NCBI GenBank assembly: GCA_013824905.1
Contig: PNOO01000163.1
Coordinates: 1 to 5,685, forward strand
Length of the DNA: 5,685 bases
Direction: 5' to 3'
Source: Syntrophus sp. (in: bacteria)
GTDB taxonomy: Bacteria > Desulfobacterota > Syntrophia > Syntrophales > UBA5619
The translations under genes and the position numbers were made by a program. How positions within the stretch are numbered: the stretch's first letter is position 1; each line of letters opens with the position of its first letter. The notes under the pieces are model-generated. The model was not told the DNA's origin. It did not search any database and was given only the letters and a program-made list of their open reading frames with translations. Below, piece after piece: positions 1 to 5,080 of this stretch.

Positions 1-1111
1 CCGCCAAGGGCCAAGGTGATTCCACGTCTTTTAGCATCTCATATCCTTTGCGGGCATGTTCCTTAATCAGGGCAAACTCGATCTCCAACAGCTTCGTCGG
101 CTTCGACAATATCTCGGCAGGGATGGATAGCTTCCCAATGTCATGGATGGAACCGGCCATTCGGATGGCGTCGATTTTATCCTGGGGTAATCCCATCTCG
201 CTGGCAATGGCAAGGGCAAGATCCGCGGACCGGATCTGGTGACCGGATGTATAGGGGTCTCTTATCTCTACGGCAGACACCATCACCTGGATGGTTGTGT
301 TAACCGCTTTCCTGAGACTGTCCAGAGTGAGCAGAAGTTGTTCCTCGGCTTTCTTGCGCTCGGTGATATCCTGCGTGACTCCAAACACGTGATCCGGCCT
401 TCCTGATGAGTCGCGGTTAAGGTTACCGAAAGAATGGAGCCAGCGGGTTTCTCCGTTTGGCAGGACTGCGCGGTATGTGCTGTCGAATGGTACCCCCTCA
501 GCCACGGTTCTGCGCAGGGCCATCAATGCGTACGCTCGATCATCGGGGTGGACAAGTTGCTGGACATCCGCGAGCGTCCAATTACGTTCATCTGTGGAGA
601 CTCCAAAAAGGGCCCCATGATTCTCGTATGACTGTAGGACGCCTGAGGCCAACTCATACCGCCAGTAACCCATGCGGGCCGTTAAGAGAGCTAACCGCAG
701 GCGCTCCTCGCTTAACCGCAGCGCATCCTTCGCCTGCTTATGCTCGGTGATCACTTCCGAAAACAGGATGATGCCGCCAATCCCGCCGCCCGACTCGTTC
801 CATGGACGAATTTCCCAGTGCACCCAGTCAAGCCTGCCATCGGCACGCGGAAATGGATCTTCATCTGCTTTTTCAATCGAACCAGCCAGACACCGTCTGT
901 GAATTTCCTTCCACCGCTCTGGAATTTCCGGAAATACATCATAGTGAGAGCGACCAACAAGGTTCTGTTCACCTAAGGCATAGTCAATTAGATAGCGGCG
1001 ACTTGTTGCGATGTATTTCATATCGTGGTCGAATATGGCGATTGCCGCCGGACTGTGTTCTATAAACAGTCGGAGGATTTCTTCATCTCTACACAGTTTT
1101 CCCTCTGCCAT
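1..1111 (-). CDS. PAS-PAS-HD-GYP signalling protein (putative c-di-GMP phosphodiesterase), C-terminus beyond the left edge
   Basis: Reading the minus strand from the ATG at 1111-1109 gives 370 codons with no stop, so the gene continues past the left edge. Residues about 12-125 form a first PAS domain. Residues about 132-255 form a second PAS with a PAC ending (DGR/NGETRW, then GVTQDITERKKAEE). A short coiled linker then leads into an HD-GYP domain from about 265. Metal-binding residues visible are H291, the HDIGK motif at 323-327 and H352; the HH and GYP motifs would lie outside the window. HD-GYP domains hydrolyse c-di-GMP. There is no membrane segment or signal peptide, so it is probably cytosolic. 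It follows the other HD-GYP gene by 93 bp on the same strand, so co-transcription is likely. The ribosome site is weak (GGCGAG about 11 nt upstream), which leaves the start somewhat uncertain; a TTG at 1165 is the alternative. Its ligand is unknown. Confidence 0.88.
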   Translation of the reverse strand, partial: MAEGKLCRDEEILRLFIEHSPAAIAIFDHDMKYIATSRRYLIDYALGEQNLVGRSHYDVFPEIPERWKEIHRRCLAGSIEKADEDPFPRADGRLDWVHWEIRPWNESGGGIGGIILFSEVITEHKQAKDALRLSEERLRLALLTARMGYWRYELASGVLQSYENHGALFGVSTDERNWTLADVQQLVHPDDRAYALMALRRTVAEGVPFDSTYRAVLPNGETRWLHSFGNLNRDSSGRPDHVFGVTQDITERKKAEEQLLLTLDSLRKAVNTTIQVMVSAVEIRDPYTSGHQIRSADLALAIASEMGLPQDKIDAIRMAGSIHDIGKLSIPAEILSKPTKLLEIEFALIKEHARKGYEMLKDVESPWPLA

Positions 1112-1204
1112 ATGAGATGTGTCTCGCCGCTTAAATGCTACAACTCCATTACTGTCGATATCCAATTGAGGTGAGCATTTCCATTGATACGCTGCATAAA
1201 CGCG

Positions 1205-3319
1205 TCAGCTTTCCATCTTATAGCCCTTCTCATTGAAAAGGCTCAGGCATACATCCACCACCGCAGAGTCATATAGGAGAGCCCTGTTCTTGGTAATTTC
1301 ATCGAGAGCCGTACCAATCCCAAACCCAGGTCGGTAGGGACGGTGGGAAGCAATGGCCTCTACGACATCGGCCACGGTAATGATTCGGGATTCGATCAGC
1401 AGCTTGTCTCCGGATAGCCCCTGCGGATAGCCGGAACCGTTCATCTTTTCGTGATGCTCCAGCACCATCCGTGCAACCGGCCAAGGGAAATCGATCTCTT
1501 TCAAGATGTCATACCCGGCCTGGACGTGATGCTTGATCAGGCTGAATTCAATCTCCGTCAGTTTCGTCGGTTTACTGAGAATCTCCGCAGGAACAGATAT
1601 CTTGCCGATGTCATGAATCATGCCGGCAATGCGCAGACCTTCGATCCGGTCGCTTTCCAGGCCCATTTCAGTCGCGATCGTCCGGGCGAGATCTGCCACC
1701 TTTCGTTGGTGACCTGCCGTATAAGGATCTCTCCTTTCAACCACCGATGCTATGGCCCGAACCGTTGCTCCCAGCGCTTTGTGTAACCGGTCAACGCCCT
1801 GTTGGCGTTCTTCTTCTGCCTGCTTTCGCTTTATGACACCGGCCATTACATCCGTTGTCGCTTTGAGAAATTCCTCTTCTCTTTTGTCTCTGCGATGTCC
1901 AGCCGTCAAACAAAGATTCAGCACTCCGAGCACTTTGTCGTTGAACTTGATTGGAACACAGTAGTGACCATGCGGAGAAATACCTTCGTGTCGATTGTCG
2001 TGGCGCTCGTCGACGCTGTCGGCAAACTCGACTTCTCCTGTCAGGGCGGCTCGACCACAGAGACAGCGGCCAAACGGAACTTCCGCACAGATTGTTCCCA
2101 ACAATGAGGCGAGTCCCTTTTGGACCACTATAACCAGCACATCGGATTTTTCTTTGACCAGAAAGATACATCCCTTTGCTTCCACTTTGAGCCAGGGTAG
2201 GGAGACGATAATCTCAAACATCTTATCCAATTGTTCTTCAAGGCGGATATTTAAAAGGGAGATACCTAGTAATGTATTGATAGCATTCTCGTGGTCCACT
2301 CTCTCGCGGTAGTTCCTGTATGCCAAGAAAAAGGCGATGCCCATGACGAACATCACAAGACCTATGAGCAAGAGGGTCTTTTTGAGATTTTCCCTTACGA
2401 AAGCAGTCACCTCGTCCAACGGCGCATTCACCACGACGACCCACGAGGCATTCTCAAAGGACATCGAAGCAAAGGCCGCAATCTTCTTTTTCTTTCCTTT
2501 GATCTGGTATTCCGTGACCCCTTCCGCTTTCCCCAGCATCTTCTCAACGTGGTCGAAGGAAGCATGGCATTGATGACATGTTTCATCCTTTTCACGGGTG
2601 CTTGTCGCCAACATCTCCGGGTGCTCGGATTGCAGCAAAACCGTTCCGTCCCTATCCATGATCCATAACTTGTGCAATTTCATCACCGCAGTGAACAAGA
2701 TGGACCGCTCAGCAAGCATCCCCTCCAGATCGACCTTGAACATCAGAGCACCGGCGAATTTCCCGCCAGGCTTCTGCCGACCGCCGGCGGCGGATTCCCG
2801 ATACAAAGGGGTGACAAGGAAAACCCCGATGTGGGCATGGGTAGAAGCAGGGCTTCCTGTAGTCACGGGTATTAGCGGTCCATCCGCCTTCTCATACCCC
2901 ATCCGGACCGACCCCTTGTTTGCCGGGTCTCTTGCCCAGGAGAAGAAGTTATCTTGGGAATGATTTTCTCTCATGGCGACTGCGGTTGTGGAATAGGCGA
3001 CGGTTCCTTTCTCGTCGAGAAGAGATATCTCCTTAATATTAACCGTCCTTAAGTGTCCGAAGTTCGCGTTGATATTGGCTGTGATCTTTTTCCTGTCAGG
3101 GTCCTGTGCGGCTAAAGAAAAAGAAAGCTTCCGGAGGTCATGGGCACGGGAACGGAGATACGATTCGATTTGGATGGCGGTCTGACGGGCAATCTGGAGT
3201 TGATTCTCGCTGAATTGGGAGAGGACGCTTTCCTTGTTTGTCTTGTGGATATAAAAAGTGAGAAAGAAGACGGCCAGCAAACCTCCTGTCGCGAGTATAA
3301 TCGTCAGATTTTTTCTCAT
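1205..3319 (-). CDS. Membrane sensor with CxxCH heme-Cache, GAF and HD-GYP domains (putative c-di-GMP phosphodiesterase)
   Basis: I chose the ATG at 3319-3317 (704 aa) because AGGA lies 8 nt upstream; a TTG six codons earlier (3337) has no well-placed ribosome site. Domain order: membrane helix 4-24; periplasmic Cache-like sensor about 35-305; helix 315-334; GAF about 360-494; HD-GYP about 514-700. The sensor holds CHQCH at 248-252, a c-type heme attachment motif on the exported side, so covalent heme and redox or gas sensing are plausible. The GAF carries the cysteine-rich GRCLCGRAALTGE and HGHYC motifs. The HD-GYP set looks complete: H537, HDIGK 569-573, H597/H598, HHE 622-624, GSGYP 628-632 and D651. 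That predicts an active c-di-GMP hydrolase, though activity is inferred. The second HD-GYP gene lies 93 bp downstream in the same frame. The family is certain; ligand and heme occupancy are not. Confidence 0.92.
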   Translation of the reverse strand: MRKNLTIILATGGLLAVFFLTFYIHKTNKESVLSQFSENQLQIARQTAIQIESYLRSRAHDLRKLSFSLAAQDPDRKKITANINANFGHLRTVNIKEISLLDEKGTVAYSTTAVAMRENHSQDNFFSWARDPANKGSVRMGYEKADGPLIPVTTGSPASTHAHIGVFLVTPLYRESAAGGRQKPGGKFAGALMFKVDLEGMLAERSILFTAVMKLHKLWIMDRDGTVLLQSEHPEMLATSTREKDETCHQCHASFDHVEKMLGKAEGVTEYQIKGKKKKIAAFASMSFENASWVVVVNAPLDEVTAFVRENLKKTLLLIGLVMFVMGIAFFLAYRNYRERVDHENAINTLLGISLLNIRLEEQLDKMFEIIVSLPWLKVEAKGCIFLVKEKSDVLVIVVQKGLASLLGTICAEVPFGRCLCGRAALTGEVEFADSVDERHDNRHEGISPHGHYCVPIKFNDKVLGVLNLCLTAGHRRDKREEEFLKATTDVMAGVIKRKQAEEERQQGVDRLHKALGATVRAIASVVERRDPYTAGHQRKVADLARTIATEMGLESDRIEGLRIAGMIHDIGKISVPAEILSKPTKLTEIEFSLIKHHVQAGYDILKEIDFPWPVARMVLEHHEKMNGSGYPQGLSGDKLLIESRIITVADVVEAIASHRPYRPGFGIGTALDEITKNRALLYDSAVVDVCLSLFNEKGYKMES

Positions 3320-3327
3320 GACTGTAT

Positions 3328-3331
3328 TCCT
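3328..3331 (-). promoter_or_regulatory. Ribosome binding site deciding the start of the heme-Cache HD-GYP gene
   Basis: On the minus strand AGGA lies 8 nt before the ATG at 3319. The TTG at 3337, which would extend the protein by six residues, lies upstream of this site and has only a purine run directly abutting it. This favours the ATG. Confidence 0.6.
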
Positions 3332-3380
3332 GTGCAACTCTTCTTGTCGATTCTAATATCACCATTAACACTTTAAATCT

Positions 3381-3410
3381 AATATAAAAAAGCTTGGATG
3401 AGACTTTCAG
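3381..3410 (-). promoter_or_regulatory. Weak sigma70-like promoter candidate for the HD-GYP gene pair
   Basis: The only AT-rich stretch upstream of the minus-strand genes contains TATATT (plus 3381-3386, one mismatch to TATAAT). CTGAAA (3405-3410, two mismatches to TTGACA) lies 18 bp before it. Transcription would begin near 3374, giving a leader of about 55 nt. Several other AT-rich hexamers nearby could also serve, so this is only a candidate. Confidence 0.25.
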
Positions 3411-3428
3411 GAAGCAGTGCTTGCTGAA
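3406..3428. repeat. 23-bp near-perfect palindrome upstream of the HD-GYP genes
   Basis: Two 11-nt arms, TTCAGGAAGCA and TGCTTGCTGAA, are mirror complements around G3417. Ten of eleven positions pair; the exception is a G/G at 3411/3423. The palindrome overlaps the candidate -35 region of the minus-strand promoter, which is where a dimeric regulator would bind. It is too tightly centred for a stable hairpin without opening the inner pairs, and no T-run follows, so an operator is more plausible than a terminator. No regulator can be named. Confidence 0.35.
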
Positions 3429-3496
3429 GAAACCAATCTTCACGTCTTCTCAATTCTTATTTTAATGGATCCTTTCAACTGTTATGTTCGCATTAT

Positions 3497-3637
3497 CTTT
3501 TTATCAAGATGGACCCGGGACAGGAATTGACCGACGTAACGCGGATCCGGTAAACCATCCAAGTCAACGCCTCGCCGGGTCAAGTTCCCACCAAGGTGAT
3601 CGCCGTACCGGACATTCCCTACACCCTCAAGAGGAAC
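3497..3637 (+). pseudogene. aacS: Decayed C-terminal fragment of an acetoacetyl-CoA synthetase gene
   Basis: The plus frame reads LFIKMDPGQELTD, then VTRIR, a TAA stop at 3551-3553, then IQVNASPGQ and VPTKVIAVPDIPYTL. The NASPRHVP...VPDIPYTL string is the hallmark C-terminus of acetoacetyl-CoA synthetase, an ATP-dependent acyl-CoA ligase that activates acetoacetate. Here the usual RH of SPRHVP reads GQ, an in-frame stop interrupts it, and the sequence breaks off just before the region carrying the conserved GKK-type lysine. The rest of the roughly 650-residue enzyme is absent upstream, where AT-rich DNA and the divergent HD-GYP promoter lie. The right side runs straight into IS transposase sequence without a stop. 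It cannot encode a working enzyme. The assignment rests on motif memory, not a database search. Confidence 0.68.
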
Positions 3638-3649
3638 TGCAGACAGAAT

Positions 3650-3811
3650 GACAGTGCTCTCTATTTTCTCAAATTCCTTGACTGGGAAGTGACCTTAAAA
3701 GAAGCAGAGGTGCTGATTGAAAAATGGCGACTGGAATACAATACATTCAGGCCACACAGCTCTTTGAATTACCGTCCTCCGGCACCGAGCCGTATCTGCA
3801 ATGAGAAATAA
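3650..3811 (+). pseudogene. C-terminal remnant of an IS3-family transposase (OrfB, integrase core)
   Basis: The frame ending at TAA 3809-3811 contains FLDWEVTLKEAEVLIEKW, then EYNTFRPHSSLNYRPPAP. This is the standard tail of IS3-family OrfB DDE transposases (usual form: LKEA..LIE.WR.EYN..RPHSSLGYRPPAP). About 45 residues are recognisable. The catalytic D and D residues and OrfA are missing, and one or two residues before TLKEA appear deleted relative to the usual IFxTLKEA. Its left side is fused in frame to the acetoacetyl-CoA synthetase scrap, giving an open frame of 71 codons from a GTG at 3596 that is a chimera and not a real gene. It is non-functional. Confidence 0.82.
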
Positions 3812-3840
3812 AAAAATGGCAGAACTCTAACTCTAAATGT

Positions 3841-3864
3841 GGTACATGTTCTGGGGGCAGGTCA
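3841..3864 (+). repeat. Right terminal inverted repeat of the IS remnant
   Basis: The stretch from GGTACATG through GGGGGCAGGTCA lies 29 bp after the transposase stop, the expected place for an IS3-family right end, and finishes with the characteristic CA. The partner left repeat is absent from the window, so the repeat is identified by position and by similarity to remembered family ends only. Confidence 0.55.
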
Positions 3865-3938
3865 GCACGTGGGCGGGGCTCCCGGAGATTGTACCGGATT
3901 TCGCAAATGACGATAGATTTCCAAAATTCTTATAAAAA

Positions 3939-3945
3939 AGAGAGG
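3939..3945 (+). promoter_or_regulatory. Ribosome binding site deciding the start of the NHL/PAL-like gene
   Basis: AGAGAGG lies 6 nt before the ATG at 3952 (9 nt before a second ATG at 3955). The frame is open further upstream to a TTG at 3889, but that region has no ribosome site and encodes no recognisable propeller sequence. The start at 3952 is therefore preferred. Confidence 0.7.
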
Positions 3946-3951
3946 TATGTG

Positions 3952-4929
3952 ATGATGACAGTCGTTCCAAGATTCAGGGTGATCGAAGGGTGGGAGAAAC
4001 TGCCGGCCGGCTACGTCCACAAGGACGTGGACGGGGTGGCGGTCGACTCGAAGGATAACGTCTACCTGATGACCCGGCAGGACGCCCGGGTGATCGTCTA
4101 CGACCGCGAGGGGAGCTTCCTCCGCTCCTGGGGCGAGGACGTCTTTACTCCCCGGACGCACGGGATCGCCATTGGGGCGGACGACATGGTCTACACCGTC
4201 GACGACGGCGACCACACCGTCCGTAAATTCACGTCCGAGGGAAAACAGGTGATGCTGATCGGCACTCCGGGTAAGGCCTCCGATACCGGCTACGACGGAA
4301 AGAGCCACTCCAGCGTCCAGCGGGGAGGTCCGCCCTTCAACCGACCGACCGATATCGCCATCGCCCCCGACGGTGAGCTCTACGTCTCCGACGGGTACGG
4401 CAATGCCCGGGTGCACCGCTTCAGCGCCGACGGGACGCTCATCCAGTCCTGGGGAGAACCGGGGACGGGACCCGGTCAGTTCCGCCTGCCGCACGGAATC
4501 GGGGTCTCGCCCGACGACCGCGTCTTCGTGACCGACCGCGAGAACGACCGGATCCACATCTACTCCCGGGACGGAAAGCTCCTCGAGATGTGGACCCACG
4601 TCCAGCGGCCCACGGACATCTCCTTCGACCGGGAGGGGAGGGTCTATGTCTCAGAGCTTTGGTGGCGGCCGGGTCAGGCGTCGTTCACCAACGGCCCGAT
4701 CAAGTATGACCTGCCGGGCGGCGTTCGGGTTCTGGACCTTGCGGGAAACGTCCTCCTCCACTGGTGCAGCGCCGACCGGGAGGCCCCGGGGAACTTCGTC
4801 GCCCCCCACACCCTGTGCGTCGACTCGCGGGGCGATCTTTACGTGGGTGAGGTCACCTGGACGTTCGGCGTGTCTCGCGGCGGCGTGCGCGAGGACGCCC
4901 ATACGTTCCAGAAATTCGCCCGCAGTTGA
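3952..4929 (+). CDS. NHL-repeat six-bladed beta-propeller, peptidyl-alpha-hydroxyglycine alpha-amidating lyase (PAL)-like
   Basis: The product is 325 aa from the ATG at 3952. Six NHL-type blades fill it, at roughly 27-60, 70-103, 131-167, 178-214, 219-270 and 285-323. It resembles the animal PAL domain, which cleaves peptidyl-alpha-hydroxyglycine to a peptide amide and glyoxylate using zinc. Aligned from memory, the zinc ligands His585, His690 and His786 correspond to H70 (RTHGI), H181 (LPHGI) and H286 (APHTL). Arg533, Tyr654 and Arg706 correspond to R42, Y149 (SDGYGNAR) and R196 (DRENDR). Met784 is replaced by A284. The string PTDIAIAPDGELYVSDGYGN is strikingly PAL-like. There is no signal peptide and no hydroxylating (PHM) partner nearby, so the true substrate is unknown and peptide amidation is not implied. 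It starts 87 bp after the IS end and is followed by a terminator, so it is probably monocistronic. Other NHL proteins are scaffolds, so lyase activity is inferred. Confidence 0.86.
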   Translation: MMTVVPRFRVIEGWEKLPAGYVHKDVDGVAVDSKDNVYLMTRQDARVIVYDREGSFLRSWGEDVFTPRTHGIAIGADDMVYTVDDGDHTVRKFTSEGKQVMLIGTPGKASDTGYDGKSHSSVQRGGPPFNRPTDIAIAPDGELYVSDGYGNARVHRFSADGTLIQSWGEPGTGPGQFRLPHGIGVSPDDRVFVTDRENDRIHIYSRDGKLLEMWTHVQRPTDISFDREGRVYVSELWWRPGQASFTNGPIKYDLPGGVRVLDLAGNVLLHWCSADREAPGNFVAPHTLCVDSRGDLYVGEVTWTFGVSRGGVREDAHTFQKFARS

Positions 4930-4994
4930 CGGGAGTGTCGTCCGGACGTACCGCACACCACCCCATCCGGCATGACACCGACGGAGATGCGATG

Positions 4995-5034
4995 ACGGGG
5001 AGCGCGCTTACAACCCGGGTGTAAGCGTCCCCGT
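4995..5034 (+). terminator. Bulged hairpin, probable terminator after the PAL-like gene
   Basis: The left arm ACGGGGA-GCG-CGCTTACA (4995-5012) pairs with the right arm TGTAAGCGTCCCCGT (5020-5034). This gives 15 base pairs with a three-base bulge (GCG, 5002-5004) and a 7-nt loop. The following sequence (CTTCGTGTTTG) is only moderately T-rich, so intrinsic termination may be partial. It lies between the PAL-like gene and the transporter and would separate their transcription. Confidence 0.55.
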
Positions 5035-5042
5035 CTTCGTGT

Positions 5043-5071
5043 TTGACACCCGCGCGACGCTGTGGTACTTC
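5043..5071 (+). promoter_or_regulatory. Candidate promoter of the MFS transporter gene
   Basis: A perfect TTGACA (5043-5048) lies directly after the hairpin, with a 17-bp GC-rich spacer to TACTTC (5066-5071), a poor -10 match. The resulting start would be only a few bases before the ATG at 5081, implying an almost leaderless transcript. That fits the lack of a good ribosome site there. Only the -35 element is strong. Confidence 0.35.
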
Positions 5072-5080
5072 GGGCAGCCT

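Larger units (their letters stand above)
3650..3864 (+). mobile_element. Truncated IS3-family insertion sequence, right end only
   Basis: The element consists of the transposase tail, a short non-coding stretch, and a terminus ending GGGGGCAGGTCA at 3853-3864. IS3-family members end in CA, and GGTACA...GGGGGCAGGTCA matches terminal repeats I recall from this family. No matching left repeat (TGACCTGCCCCC) occurs between 3320 and 3650, so the left end and most of the element are gone. The left boundary is approximate because it falls within degenerate sequence. A target-site duplication cannot be scored with one end missing. Confidence 0.7.

Noticed and set aside
48..1065. Several short plus-strand open frames across the PAS-PAS-HD-GYP gene.
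   Set aside because: They lie opposite an uninterrupted 370-codon minus frame with clear domain motifs and have no recognisable features of their own.
1112..1207. The two HD-GYP genes are in the same reading frame, with a single TGA (1205-1207) and then 31 open codons before the next ATG, hinting at stop read-through into a fused protein.
   Set aside because: An open stretch of this length is common by chance, the spacer peptide resembles no domain, and each gene has a complete domain layout with its own start. No recoding signal is visible.
1710..1718. TGACCTGCC, resembling the missing left repeat of the IS.
   Set aside because: It is only nine bases, lies inside the conserved HD-GYP coding sequence, and is two kilobases from the IS remnant.
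3320..3337. TTG start at 3337 adding six residues to the heme-Cache HD-GYP protein.
   Set aside because: AGGA at 3328-3331 is spaced correctly for the ATG at 3319 and lies downstream of the TTG, so it cannot serve it.
3865..3930. Open codons between the IS end and the PAL-like gene (a frame reading WAGLPEIVPDFANDDRF), possibly a gene scrap.
   Set aside because: Too short and without recognisable similarity to call a gene fragment.
3907..3936. ATGACG plus TATAAA (18-bp spacing) as a promoter for the PAL-like gene.
   Set aside because: The predicted start would fall within or just after the ribosome binding site at 3939-3945, so the geometry is poor; the -35 is also weak.
3862..4599. Long minus-strand open frame of 245 codons opposite the PAL-like gene.
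   Set aside because: It is the complement of a GC-rich, well-recognised propeller gene; its product is low-complexity, rich in V, D, G and P, with no domain.
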